A stretch of 35,186 nucleotides of DNA from Gemmatimonadota bacterium (lineage in GTDB: Bacteria > Gemmatimonadota > Gemmatimonadetes > Gemmatimonadales > GWC2-71-9): the NCBI GenBank assembly GCA_011390645.1, contig JAABRY010000024.1:1-35186 (forward strand), read 5' to 3'. The notes under the pieces are model-generated. The model saw only the letters and a program-made list of their open reading frames with translations, ran no database searches and was not told the origin of the DNA. Positions 27,072 to 35,186 of this stretch are shown piece by piece. Position 1 is the stretch's first letter; every line of letters begins with the position of its first letter. The translations under genes and the position numbers were made by a program.

Positions 27072-28361
27072 ATGTCGCTCGCCAATGAACTGATTGCCCG
27101 CGCCGAACGCCGTGACATCACCTTCGGAATCGTCGGGCTGGGCTATGTCGGCCTCCCGCTCGCCGTCGAGCTCGCACGCGCGGGATTCCGCGTCCTCGGC
27201 TACGACATCTCCGAAAAGGTGTGCGACGGACTCAACGCGGGGCATTCCCACATCAAGGACATCAGCGACGCCGAAGTCGCCGAACTGCGCGCCACCGGTC
27301 GCTTCGAGGCCACCCCCGACGGCCAGCGCCTCGGTGAGACCGATACGATCTCGATCTGCGTCCCGACGCCGCTGTCGAAGTACAAGGACCCTGATGTCTC
27401 GTTCATCGTGGCGGCCACGGAGTCGATCAAGTCCACGCTCCGCCGGGGGCAGGTGATCGTGCTCGAGAGCACCACCTATCCCGGCACCACGCGCGAGATC
27501 ATGCTGCCGGCGCTCGAGAGCACTGGCCTGAAGGTTGGTGAGGACTTCTTCCTCGCGTTCTCTCCGGAGCGGGTCGATCCGGGCAATCCGACCTACCAGA
27601 CCAAGAACACCCCGAAGGTCGTGGGCGGGATCACGCCGGACTGTTCGCGCGTGGCGTGCGCCATGTACGCTCCCGCCATCGATACCCTCGTGCCGGTGAG
27701 CACCACCGAGGCGGCGGAGCTGGTGAAGCTGCTGGAGAACACCTTCCGCAGCGTCAATATCGGTCTCGTCAACGAGATGGCGATTGTCTGCGACAAGCTG
27801 GGCGTCGACGTCTGGGAAGTGATCGATGCCGCCGCCACGAAGCCGTTCGGTTTCATGAAGTTCACGCCGGGCCCCGGGCTCGGTGGGCACTGCATTCCGA
27901 TCGACCCGCACTACCTCGCGTGGAAGATGCGGGGTCTCAACTACAAGACCCGCTTCATCGACCTCGCGGGCGAACTCAACAGCGAGATGCCGCTCTTCTG
28001 GGTGCGCAAGTTGATGGAGGAACTCAACCAGCAGGGGAAGGCCATCAAGGGCGCCAAGGTGCTGGTGCTCGGCGTCGCCTACAAGAAGGACATTGACGAC
28101 CTGCGTGAGTCGCCCGCCCTCGACATTCTCGGCCTGCTCCACCAGTACGGAGCAGATGTGAGCTACCACGATCCCTATGTGGCGCACTTTTCGGAGGCAG
28201 GCTTTGACTACAAGTCAGTGCCGTTGACGGAAGCCGCCGTGCAGGCTGCCGATGCGATTCTGGTGGTGACCGACCACTCCAGCATCGACTGGCCGATGGT
28301 CAAGCGCCACGCGAAACTCGCGGTGGACACCCGCCACGTCCTGGCCAAGCTGCCCGCATGA
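27072..28361 (+). CDS. wbpA: UDP-N-acetyl-D-glucosamine 6-dehydrogenase
   Basis: UDP-sugar dehydrogenase of 429 residues that oxidises C6 of UDP-GlcNAc, the first step of the pathway. It has the NAD motif GLGYVGLPLAVELA near residue 22, STTYPGTTRE, FSPERVDPGN, and catalytic C274 in GPGLGGHCIPIDPHYL. GHCIPIDP and the overall form place it with WbpA/WecC/VipA-type enzymes, not with UDP-glucose dehydrogenases. It begins two bases after wbpB and overlaps ugd by four bases. Confidence 0.88.
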   Translation: MSLANELIARAERRDITFGIVGLGYVGLPLAVELARAGFRVLGYDISEKVCDGLNAGHSHIKDISDAEVAELRATGRFEATPDGQRLGETDTISICVPTPLSKYKDPDVSFIVAATESIKSTLRRGQVIVLESTTYPGTTREIMLPALESTGLKVGEDFFLAFSPERVDPGNPTYQTKNTPKVVGGITPDCSRVACAMYAPAIDTLVPVSTTEAAELVKLLENTFRSVNIGLVNEMAIVCDKLGVDVWEVIDAAATKPFGFMKFTPGPGLGGHCIPIDPHYLAWKMRGLNYKTRFIDLAGELNSEMPLFWVRKLMEELNQQGKAIKGAKVLVLGVAYKKDIDDLRESPALDILGLLHQYGADVSYHDPYVAHFSEAGFDYKSVPLTEAAVQAADAILVVTDHSSIDWPMVKRHAKLAVDTRHVLAKLPA

Positions 28362-29662
28362 AGGTGACCGTCATCGGGTCGGGATATGTCGGACTCGTCG
28401 CCGGGGCGTGCTTCGCGGAGACGGGCAATGACGTGATCTGCGCCGACCGCGATGCGGACAAGGTGGCTCGGCTCAACGCTGGGCAGTTGCCCATCTATGA
28501 GCCCGGACTCGAGCCGCTCGTCGAGCGCAACGCCAGCGCGGGTCGCCTCCAGTTCACGACCGACCTCGCCGCAGCGATTCGCCACGGCGACGTGGTCTTC
28601 ATTGCCGTGGGGACGCCGCCGGGCGAGGATGGCTCCGCCGACTTGAAGCACGTGCTCGAGGTGGCGACCACCATCGGCGAGCATCTGGACCGCTTCAAGG
28701 TCGTGGTCACCAAGTCCACCGTGCCGGTGGGGACCGCGGCGAAGGTGCGCAGCGCCATCCGGGCCGTGACCGACGCGGATGTTGCAGTGGCATCCAATCC
28801 GGAGTTCCTCAAGGAAGGCGCCGCCATCGACGACTTCATGAAGCCGGATCGTGTCGTGCTGGGCACCGATGATGCGCGTGCGGAGTCGTTGCTGCGCGAG
28901 CTGTATTCGCCGTACGTGCGCAGCGGAGCACCGATCCTCTTCATGGACATCCCGTCGGCCGAAGTCACCAAGTACGCTGCGAATGCCATGCTGGCGACGC
29001 GGATCTCGTTCATGAACCAGATTGCGGAGCTGTGCGAGCGCGTCGGCGCCGATGTCTTTGCGGTGCGGCAGGGCATCGGATCGGATGCCCGGATCGGCTC
29101 GGCGTTCCTCTACCCTGGGCCCGGCTATGGAGGGAGTTGTTTCCCGAAAGACGTCCAGGCATTGGTGCACACCGCGCGGCAGGTCGGGATGGAACCCTCG
29201 GTCTGGGAAGCGGTCGAGGCGGTGAATGCGCGGCAGAAACAGGTGCTCTTTACCAAGCTCGAGGGCCTCCTCGGCTCGGTCGCCGGTCGCACGGTCGGCA
29301 TCTGGGGCCTCGCCTTCAAGGCGGGCACCGATGACATGCGCGAGTCGCCCGCGATCACGCTCATCGACGCGTTGCTCGCTGGTGGTGCCACGATCCAGGC
29401 GCACGATCCGGAGGCGATGGATGTGGCGCGTGGCATCTGGGGTGATCGGATCACCTTCGCCAACGATCCGTACGACGCCGTGAATGGGGCCGACGCCCTG
29501 GTCGTGGTCACGGAATGGCTGGTGTATCGCACGCCTGACTTCGCGCGGGTGCGCCGCGGTCTCCGCGCACCGATCCTGGTGGATGGACGAAACCTCTATG
29601 ACCCGGCCCGCATGCGTGCGCTGGGCTTTGCGTACACCGGCATCGGCCGGAAGGTGGCCTGA
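28358..29662 (+). CDS. ugd: UDP-glucose 6-dehydrogenase
   Basis: 434 residues. Makes UDP-glucuronate from UDP-glucose with two [24 protein letters not shown] is the N-terminal fold start, followed by [28 protein letters not shown] and catalytic C261 in [11 protein letters not shown]. This is a second UDP-sugar dehydrogenase directly after wbpA, but its sequence blocks are clearly those of the UDP-glucose type. Its product feeds the next gene, whose ATG overlaps its TGA by one base. Confidence 0.93.
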   Translation: MKVTVIGSGYVGLVAGACFAETGNDVICADRDADKVARLNAGQLPIYEPGLEPLVERNASAGRLQFTTDLAAAIRHGDVVFIAVGTPPGEDGSADLKHVLEVATTIGEHLDRFKVVVTKSTVPVGTAAKVRSAIRAVTDADVAVASNPEFLKEGAAIDDFMKPDRVVLGTDDARAESLLRELYSPYVRSGAPILFMDIPSAEVTKYAANAMLATRISFMNQIAELCERVGADVFAVRQGIGSDARIGSAFLYPGPGYGGSCFPKDVQALVHTARQVGMEPSVWEAVEAVNARQKQVLFTKLEGLLGSVAGRTVGIWGLAFKAGTDDMRESPAITLIDALLAGGATIQAHDPEAMDVARGIWGDRITFANDPYDAVNGADALVVVTEWLVYRTPDFARVRRGLRAPILVDGRNLYDPARMRALGFAYTGIGRKVA

Positions 29663-30594
29663 TGCGTCTCGTGATCACCGGAGCCGCGGGGTTTCTCGCC
29701 TCGCATCTCACCGACCGCTTCCTCGAGGCGGGCGATGAGGTCATCGGCATCGACAATCTCCTCACCGGCCGGATGGAGAACCTCGCGCATCTCGAGGGGC
29801 ACCACGGGTTTCGCTTCATTCGCCACGACGTCAGTGCCGCGTTCGACATCGAGGGGACCGTCGATGGCGTGCTCCACTTCGCCTCGGCCGCCTCGCCGCC
29901 GGACTATCAGGCGCACCCGATCGAGACGCTTCGCGTGGGATCCGAAGGGACGCGTCACGGCCTCGAGCTTGCGCGTCAGAAGGGCGCCCGTTTCTTCCTC
30001 GCCAGCACGAGTGAGGTGTACGGGGATCCGCAGGTCAATCCACAACCCGAGACCTACTGGGGCCACGTCAACTCCATCGGACCGCGCTCGATGTACGACG
30101 AGGCGAAGCGGTTCGCCGAAGCGATGACGATGGCCTATCATCGGACGCACGGGGTGGACACCCGCATCGTGCGGATCTTCAACACCTACGGACCGCGCAT
30201 GCGACCGCAGGATGGGCGCGTGGTGTCGAACTTCCTCGTGCAAGCGCTGCGTGGTGAACCGCTGACCGTGTACGGAGACGGCAGCCAGACCCGCTCGTTC
30301 TGCTACGTGTCGGATGAAGTGGAAGGGATCTACCGCCTCTTCAACTCCGATCGCACCTTGCCGACCAACATCGGCAATCCCGTCGAGTTCACGATGCTTG
30401 AACTCGCCGAGGCCGTGCTGGCGGAGACGGGCTCGTCGTCCCCCATTGAATACCGTGCCTTGCCGGGTGATGATCCGAAGGTCCGGCAACCCGACATTAC
30501 CGTGGCGCGGGAAATTCTCGGATGGGAGCCGAAGGTGCCGTTGCGCGAGGGACTGGCCCGCAGCATTCCGTACTTCCGCACGGCGGTCGCCTGA
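29662..30594 (+). CDS. uxs: UDP-glucuronate decarboxylase (UDP-xylose synthase)
   Basis: Extended SDR of 310 residues. Motifs: [34 protein letters not shown], the diagnostic [20 protein letters not shown], catalytic Y145-x3-K149 in SMYDEAKR, and [21 protein letters not shown]. These are the standard UXS blocks; the product would be UDP-xylose. No membrane anchor is present, as usual in bacteria. It is coupled to ugd (TGATG) and, in the same way, to the following TPR gene. Confidence 0.9.
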   Translation: MRLVITGAAGFLASHLTDRFLEAGDEVIGIDNLLTGRMENLAHLEGHHGFRFIRHDVSAAFDIEGTVDGVLHFASAASPPDYQAHPIETLRVGSEGTRHGLELARQKGARFFLASTSEVYGDPQVNPQPETYWGHVNSIGPRSMYDEAKRFAEAMTMAYHRTHGVDTRIVRIFNTYGPRMRPQDGRVVSNFLVQALRGEPLTVYGDGSQTRSFCYVSDEVEGIYRLFNSDRTLPTNIGNPVEFTMLELAEAVLAETGSSSPIEYRALPGDDPKVRQPDITVAREILGWEPKVPLREGLARSIPYFRTAVA

Positions 30595-31301
30595 TGCGCC
30601 TGAGCATTCGTGAATTGCTTGGCACGGCGCGTGAGCGCTTCGCGTCTCGTGATTACTACGGCGCGTTGCTCTGCCTTGAGGACGCCGACGGATCCGAGCG
30701 TGCCTACGCCGATGTACACCACTTGCGTGGGCTCTGTCTCACGATGCTGGATCGCCCGGAGGATGCCCTCGCGTCGTTCGGGCAGGCCGTCACCCTCAAT
30801 CCGCGCTATCTCGAGGCCCACCTGCACATGGGGTTGGTGCTCAACCAACTGGGGCGAGCGGCTGAGGCCGCCGTGGCCTTCGAGGCCGCGTCCGCCTCGG
30901 AAGGACCGCCGGTCGCGGGCTTGAGTGGCCCCCTCGCCTCCCGCCTGGCCAACGAGCATGCTCGCCTCGGCGAGCTGTATGCCGAAGCCGGAGCGTTGAG
31001 CGAAGCGGTGTTGGAATATCGCCGGGCTGTCGAGCTCGGTCCGTTGTTCCATGATCTGCGGCTCAGGTTGGCGCGCCTCCTCGTCGAGGCCGGCAATCCG
31101 CTCCAGGCGCGGGAGGAGCTGGAGCTGATTCTCGCGGCACGCCCGGATTGGACCGAGGCGCGCATGCAGCTCGGTCTCTGTCGTTACCTCGCGGGTGACG
31201 TCGCGGGCGCCCGGGATGTCTGGCTGGCGTGCCGGGCCGCACGGCCGGATCTCGAGCGCGTGGACGCCTACCTCGCCATGCTGGAACGCATTCCCGAATG
31301 A
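30594..31301 (+). CDS. TPR repeat protein
   Basis: 235 residues of helical repeats resembling tetratricopeptide units, e.g. HHLRGLCLTMLDRPEDALAS, YLEAHLHMGLVLNQLGRAAEA, EHARLGELYAEAGALSEAVLEYRRAV and RLARLLVEAGNPLQAREELEL. There is no signal peptide, so it is probably cytoplasmic or peripheral. I take ATG 30594, which overlaps the uxs stop (TGATG); the longer frame from 30522 is a uxs shadow. It is the first of three coupled genes that lead to bamD. Function unknown; a scaffold role is likely. Confidence 0.8.
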   Translation: MRLSIRELLGTARERFASRDYYGALLCLEDADGSERAYADVHHLRGLCLTMLDRPEDALASFGQAVTLNPRYLEAHLHMGLVLNQLGRAAEAAVAFEAASASEGPPVAGLSGPLASRLANEHARLGELYAEAGALSEAVLEYRRAVELGPLFHDLRLRLARLLVEAGNPLQAREELELILAARPDWTEARMQLGLCRYLAGDVAGARDVWLACRAARPDLERVDAYLAMLERIPE

Positions 31302-32191
31302 GGTGGTGGCCGCTGGCGGCGCTGGTGCTGGCGGCATGCGGGGGCGGGCCACCTGATCCCGAGCGCGTCGGAGACGCGGCCTGGGTCGAGGGCCGCGTGA
31401 CCGATGCACTGGCGGAGTGGCGACGTGGGGGCGGGTCGCCCCGAGTGCTCGCGAAGCGCGCAGAGGCCGCCCTGGCTGCTGGACAGTTGCCCGAGGCGGC
31501 GGAGTCGTGGGCGCGACTCGCGCGGGCCGATTCGGCCCGCATCGGTGATGCTGCGGCCGGACTGGCGCGCACCGCGCTCGCGGCCGAGCGTAGCGGCGAC
31601 GAGTTGGCCCTGCGCCATGCGCTCATCGGGCTCCGTGAGGTGGCACCCCGCTGGCCCGTGGGACGACTTGCATTGCGGGTGGCGTTGGGCGATGATCTCG
31701 CGGCCGCTGACGTGGTGCGCCTGGTTCCGGCCGTGCTGGCCACGAGTCCCGGACCCCGGCGCACCGATGCGGCCTTGGTGCGCTTGGCCTCGGCGGAGCG
31801 ATTGCAGGGGCGTTGCGACCTCGCAGTCCCCGTGTACATCATGGTGGCACGGCGGAGCCAGAGCGGGCTCGACGCCGGGATGACCGAAGAGTGGGCGAGT
31901 TGCGAGACCCGGTTGGGGCTCGAGGCGATGCTTGCTGATCGGGTGGATGACGCCAAGGAATGGTTGGAGCAGGCCGCTGGCCGCGCACCCGATGGCCCAG
32001 CAGGCCGCCGAGCCCTGGTCGCCCTCGGCGATCTGCACCTCATCGAGGGTGACCCGTTCTCGGCGATGTTGGCATGGCAGTCGGTGGCAGCGGCTCGCGC
32101 GAGCCCCGACACGATTACTGCCCTCGCGTTGGACCGCCTGCGCTCGCAGCCGGCCCTGCCCGTGGCACCAGACAGTTCTGAAAGGCCCTGA
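31298..32191 (+). CDS. Putative lipoprotein with helical repeats
   Basis: 297 residues. The N-terminus MRWWPLAALVLAAC is a lipoprotein signal with Cys14 as the lipidated residue, followed by a Gly-rich linker. The remainder is Ala/Arg/Leu-rich helical hairpins suggestive of degenerate TPR or Sel1-like units, with no catalytic motif. ATG 31298 overlaps the previous gene by four bases (ATGA), and bamD starts on its last base. Lipidation plus proximity to bamD suggests an outer-membrane or periplasmic partner, which is inference only. It resembles the lipoprotein at 11656 in general design. Confidence 0.75.
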   Translation: MRWWPLAALVLAACGGGPPDPERVGDAAWVEGRVTDALAEWRRGGGSPRVLAKRAEAALAAGQLPEAAESWARLARADSARIGDAAAGLARTALAAERSGDELALRHALIGLREVAPRWPVGRLALRVALGDDLAAADVVRLVPAVLATSPGPRRTDAALVRLASAERLQGRCDLAVPVYIMVARRSQSGLDAGMTEEWASCETRLGLEAMLADRVDDAKEWLEQAAGRAPDGPAGRRALVALGDLHLIEGDPFSAMLAWQSVAAARASPDTITALALDRLRSQPALPVAPDSSERP

Positions 32192-32967
32192 TGCGGAACG
32201 TTGTGCTTGTGCTGTCCCTTGCGGTGGTCGCCTGCGGCGGCGGGAATCGTCCGTCCACCACCCCGACCGCGGCGGTGGCGCTGACGCCAGGGCAGATCGA
32301 CTCCCTCTGGACCAACGCCGAAGGGTTGCTTGCTAACCGGAAGTGGACCAATGCGATCATCGCGTTCGAGCGGCTGCAGTTGGAGTTGCCGACACGCGAT
32401 CCGCGACGTCCCGCCGCGCGCTTCATGATCGCCGAGGCGCGCTTGGGTGAAGGCAGCAATCTGCAGGCGGTGCGGGAGTTCCGCCGGGTGGCCGACGACT
32501 TCGCTTCGGATTCCCTGGCTCCCGAGGCACTCAAGCGAGCCGCCGACGCCTATTCCCGCCTCTGGCGCCGGGCAGAACTGGACCCGACCTACGGGATGCA
32601 GGCGATGGCGACGTACCAGGAGGTGCAGAGCCGGTTCCCCGGCACCCCCGCTGCGAGCGCCTCGGGCGTGCGCATCCGTGAGCTTGAGGACATGTTCGCG
32701 CTCAAGACCTACAAGGCGGCCCAGTTCTACATCCGGTACAAGGCACTCGACTCCGCCATCCTGTACCTCAAGGACCTCGTCGCGACCTATCCGCAGGCGG
32801 CCATTGTGCCGGAGGCGCTTGAGCGCTTGGTCGAGACGTATCAGACTCTCGGGTACGTCGAGGAGGTCTCGGAGGCGTGCGCCTACTTCCGCCGCACCCA
32901 TCCTCAGGCGCCCAATCTCGAGGCGACGTGCCCGAGTGCTGATGCCGGAGCGAAGGACGGCGGCTGA
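32191..32967 (+). CDS. bamD: Outer membrane protein assembly lipoprotein BamD
   Basis: 258 residues. The signal MRNVVLVLSLAVVAC has Cys15 as the lipid anchor. Then come TPR-type helices typical of BamD/YfiO (LWTNAEGLLANRKWTNAIIAFERL, RFMIAEARLGEG, and KTYKAAQFYIRYKALDSAILYLKDLVATYP, in pieces). BamD is the essential lipoprotein of the beta-barrel assembly complex with BamA. Its identity is strengthened by the AQFYIRYKALDSAI block. It overlaps the upstream lipoprotein by one base and nadD begins two bases after it. Other BamD-like TPR lipoproteins remain possible. Confidence 0.8.
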   Translation: MRNVVLVLSLAVVACGGGNRPSTTPTAAVALTPGQIDSLWTNAEGLLANRKWTNAIIAFERLQLELPTRDPRRPAARFMIAEARLGEGSNLQAVREFRRVADDFASDSLAPEALKRAADAYSRLWRRAELDPTYGMQAMATYQEVQSRFPGTPAASASGVRIRELEDMFALKTYKAAQFYIRYKALDSAILYLKDLVATYPQAAIVPEALERLVETYQTLGYVEEVSEACAYFRRTHPQAPNLEATCPSADAGAKDGG

Positions 32968-32968
32968 G

Positions 32969-33544
32969 ATGCGTCTGGGGATCCTCGGCGGGTCCTTCGA
33001 TCCGATTCATCACGGGCACCTCATTGTGGCCCAGCTGGCACGCGAGCAGCTGGGCCTCGATCGTGTCCTGCTCATGGTAGCCGCCAGTCAGCCGCTGAAA
33101 GTCGAGCACGGCGCCACTCCCGAGGATCGTGCGCGGATGGTGGAGCTCGCAGTCGCGGAGGTCCTTGGGCTCGAGGTCGACCGCCGGGAACTGGGGCGAT
33201 CGGGCCCGTCGTACACCGTGGACACCCTGCGCGAGGTGGCGACCGAACACCCCGGAGCGGAGCTGGTGCTCCTTCTGGGGGGTGATGCGGCACGGCAGTT
33301 TCCGCGCTGGCGCGCCCCCGACGAGATCCGGGATCTCGCTCGGCTCGCGACCTTCGTGCGGGGCGGGGAAGATCCCCCGGAGGGGATGGGAGATCTGGTG
33401 CAGGTACCCCGCCTGGAACTCTCCAGTACCGCGATTCGTACGCGTGCGGCGGCCGGGTTGTCACTGGCCGGATGGGTTCCAGCGGCCGTGGCGGGTTACA
33501 TTTCCGGGTTGCGATTGTACGGGACCCCAAGCGAGGGTACATGA
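32969..33544 (+). CDS. nadD: Nicotinate-nucleotide adenylyltransferase
   Basis: 191 residues. Transfers AMP from ATP to nicotinate mononucleotide in NAD synthesis. The nucleotidyltransferase motif GSFDPIHHGH is at residues 8-17, and the second motif STAIRTRAAAG is near the C-terminus, with SGPSYTVDTL and LLLGGDAARQFPRW between. ATG 32969 is directly before the conserved core; the longer frame from 32447 is a bamD shadow. secA overlaps it by four bases (ATGA). It is complete and typical. Confidence 0.93.
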   Translation: MRLGILGGSFDPIHHGHLIVAQLAREQLGLDRVLLMVAASQPLKVEHGATPEDRARMVELAVAEVLGLEVDRRELGRSGPSYTVDTLREVATEHPGAELVLLLGGDAARQFPRWRAPDEIRDLARLATFVRGGEDPPEGMGDLVQVPRLELSSTAIRTRAAAGLSLAGWVPAAVAGYISGLRLYGTPSEGT

Positions 33545-35186
33545 TCAAGAAGGTGGTAGAATCGATCTTCGGATCGCGTCAGGCACGGGAAGTCAAGAAG
33601 CTGCAGCCGCTGCTGCAGTCCATTCATGCGCATGAAGCCGAGTTGGCGGGCCTGGACGAGGAGGCCCTCAAGGGGCAGACCGCGAAATTTCGCGGCATCC
33701 TCGCTGAGCGCACCGACGCCCTGCGGGCCGAGGTGGATCGGATCCGGGCGGCCAAGCACGACTGTGCCGACCCCATCGAGCGCGATGCGCTCGAGGGCCA
33801 ACTGGTCGAGGCCGAGACCGCGTGGAAGCAGGGGGTCACCGATGTCCTCGACGACCTGCTTCCGGAGGCCTTTGCGACGGTTCGTGAGGCGTGTCGCCGC
33901 CTGGTGGGCACGACGGTCGATGTGACCGGGCAGCCAACCGAGTGGAACATGGTCCCGTACGACGTCCAGTTGATCGGTGGCGTGAACCTCCACCGCGGCC
34001 GGATCGCCGAGATGGCGACCGGCGAGGGCAAGACGCTGGTGGCCACCCTGCCACTCTACCTCAACGGACTCACCGGGCGTGGCGCACACCTGGTCACCGT
34101 CAACAACTACCTCGCCCGCCGCGACTCGCAGTGGATGGGACACCTCTACAACTATCTCGGGCTCACCGTCTCCTGCCTCGACGACACGATGCCGTCGTCG
34201 CCGGAACGTCGCGAGGCCTATCGCGCCGACATCACCTACGGCACGAACAACGAGTTCGGCTTCGACTATCTCCGCGACAACATGGTCTTCGCGCTCGAGC
34301 AGCGGGTGCAGCGTGACCACGTCTTCGCGATCATCGACGAGGTGGACTCGATCCTGATCGACGAGGCGCGCACCCCGCTGATCATCTCGGGACCCGTCGG
34401 CGATGAGGACAGCACCGTCTACCGCGCCAACAACGCCCGGGTGGCCGAGGTGGTGCGCAAGCAGACCGAGGTCGTCAACACCTTGCTGGCCGAGGCCGAG
34501 AAGCTGCTCGCGGACGAGGCAACGAAGAAGGACGCCGCGATCAAGCTCTATCAGGCGCGCCTCGGGATGCCGAAGAACAAGAAGCTCGGCAAGATGGTGA
34601 ACGAGACCGGCGTGCAGCAGCTGCTGCACCGTGCCGAACTCGATGCGATCGCCGACCGCAAGCTCCCGATCAAGCAGCAGTCGATGCGCGGCGTGGAGGA
34701 TGACCTCTACTTCGTCCTCGACGAGAAGGGCCACTCGGTCCACCTGACGGATCGTGGTGCGGCCGCGCTCTCGCCGGGCGACCCGGCGCTCTTCCTCGTG
34801 CCGGACATCTCGCAGGACATTCACGCGGTCGAGACCGACGAGTCGCTGGAGGCGCACGAGAAGCTGGAGCGCCGCAACGCGATCGAGGCGGCGTACGCGC
34901 AGAAGAGCGAGCAGCTGCACATCATCCACAAGCTGCTGCAGGCGCACGCCCTCTACGAGCGCGAGGTGGAGTACATCGTCCAGGAGGGCCAGGTCCTGAT
35001 CGTGGACGAGTTCACCGGCCGCATCATGGTCGGGCGTCGCTGGTCGGACGGACTGCACCAGGCGGTGGAGGCGAAGGAGGGCGTGACGGTCAAGGGAGAG
35101 ACGCAGACCTTCGCGACCATCACGATTCAGAACTACTTCCGCATGTACGAGAAGCTCGCGGGCATGACCGGCACCGCCGAGACGGA
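33541..35186 (+). CDS. secA: Preprotein translocase subunit SecA (3' truncated by the window)
   Basis: ATPase motor of the Sec export pathway. About 548 residues are visible, and the frame is still open at the right edge. Motifs: NMVPYDVQLIGGVNLHRGRIAEMATGEGKT (Walker A, quoted in part), YGTNNEFGFDYLRDNM, IIDEVDSILIDEARTPLIISG (Walker B; DEVD in place of the more usual DEAD), DEFTGR, RRWSDGLHQAVEAKEG and YEKLAGMTGTA. Between residues ~284 and ~390 there is ~65 residues more than in Escherichia coli SecA, including MPKNKKLGKM; this resembles Bacteroidota-type SecA. ATG at 33541 overlaps nadD by four bases. Confidence 0.97.
   Translation, partial: MIKKVVESIFGSRQAREVKKLQPLLQSIHAHEAELAGLDEEALKGQTAKFRGILAERTDALRAEVDRIRAAKHDCADPIERDALEGQLVEAETAWKQGVTDVLDDLLPEAFATVREACRRLVGTTVDVTGQPTEWNMVPYDVQLIGGVNLHRGRIAEMATGEGKTLVATLPLYLNGLTGRGAHLVTVNNYLARRDSQWMGHLYNYLGLTVSCLDDTMPSSPERREAYRADITYGTNNEFGFDYLRDNMVFALEQRVQRDHVFAIIDEVDSILIDEARTPLIISGPVGDEDSTVYRANNARVAEVVRKQTEVVNTLLAEAEKLLADEATKKDAAIKLYQARLGMPKNKKLGKMVNETGVQQLLHRAELDAIADRKLPIKQQSMRGVEDDLYFVLDEKGHSVHLTDRGAAALSPGDPALFLVPDISQDIHAVETDESLEAHEKLERRNAIEAAYAQKSEQLHIIHKLLQAHALYEREVEYIVQEGQVLIVDEFTGRIMVGRRWSDGLHQAVEAKEGVTVKGETQTFATITIQNYFRMYEKLAGMTGTAET

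Noticed and set aside
33496-35058. 520-codon open frame on the minus strand opposite secA
   Set aside because: The plus strand encodes unmistakable SecA. Third-position G/C bias leaves long open antisense frames, and the antisense product has no recognisable motif.

Overview
The window is a dense, high-G+C bacterial chromosome segment with 34 protein-coding genes (the first and last cut by the window edges) and one tRNA. Start codons are often GTG, and neighbouring genes commonly overlap by 1-4 bases (ATGA, GTGA, TGATG). A BamD-like lipoprotein, a complete set of lipopolysaccharide-type nucleotide-sugar enzymes and several lipoproteins indicate a Gram-negative envelope. SecA carries a long insertion of the kind I recall from Bacteroidota-type SecA. 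Together these fit the FCB group, and Gemmatimonadota is my best guess. No 16S rRNA is present, so this is an inference from protein style. I see no phage, transposon, CRISPR array or toxin cassette.

Layout. 1-9.8 kb is metabolic and regulatory: a 5'-truncated DUF389 membrane protein, thioredoxin reductase overlapping an MBL-fold hydrolase, a YceI-family gene behind a strong promoter with a palindromic operator, aspartase overlapping an MFS transporter, a membrane-anchored LuxR-type regulator divergent from a DUF2231 membrane protein, and an Rrf2/IscR-like regulator followed by a MoeB-rhodanese fusion. Three intergenic regions here hold 7-bp tandem repeats arranged as inverted arms. 9.8-14.5 kb holds tRNA-Leu(CAG) on the minus strand, smpB, an N-acetylmuramoyl-L-alanine amidase, a TPR-like lipoprotein, pyrD and pyrF. 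14.6-17.6 kb is the alpha ribosomal operon (rpmJ-rpsM-rpsK-rpsD-rpoA-rplQ) with its own promoter and a clear intrinsic terminator. rpmB lies on the opposite strand with its own promoter and terminator.

From 18.07 kb to the right end, every gene points right with almost no gaps. This run makes nucleotide sugars: GDP-rhamnose (gmd, rmd), UDP-2,3-diacetamido-glucuronate (four wbp-type enzymes) and UDP-glucuronate/UDP-xylose (ugd, uxs). It also contains carB, murB, three consecutive TPR/lipoprotein genes ending in bamD, nadD and secA. It reads as an envelope-biogenesis supercluster: precursors for glycans and peptidoglycan, outer-membrane protein assembly and the Sec motor. It has no glycosyltransferase, flippase or polymerase.

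Most worth a second look: the inverted heptamer-repeat elements (three loci with different heptamer sequences, one overlapping the stop codons of two convergent genes), the YceI operator, the IscR-like site inside the promoter of the Rrf2 gene, and the three-gene TPR/lipoprotein run next to bamD. I did not find a clear, wholly new multi-gene system. The repeat elements are the closest to undescribed structure.
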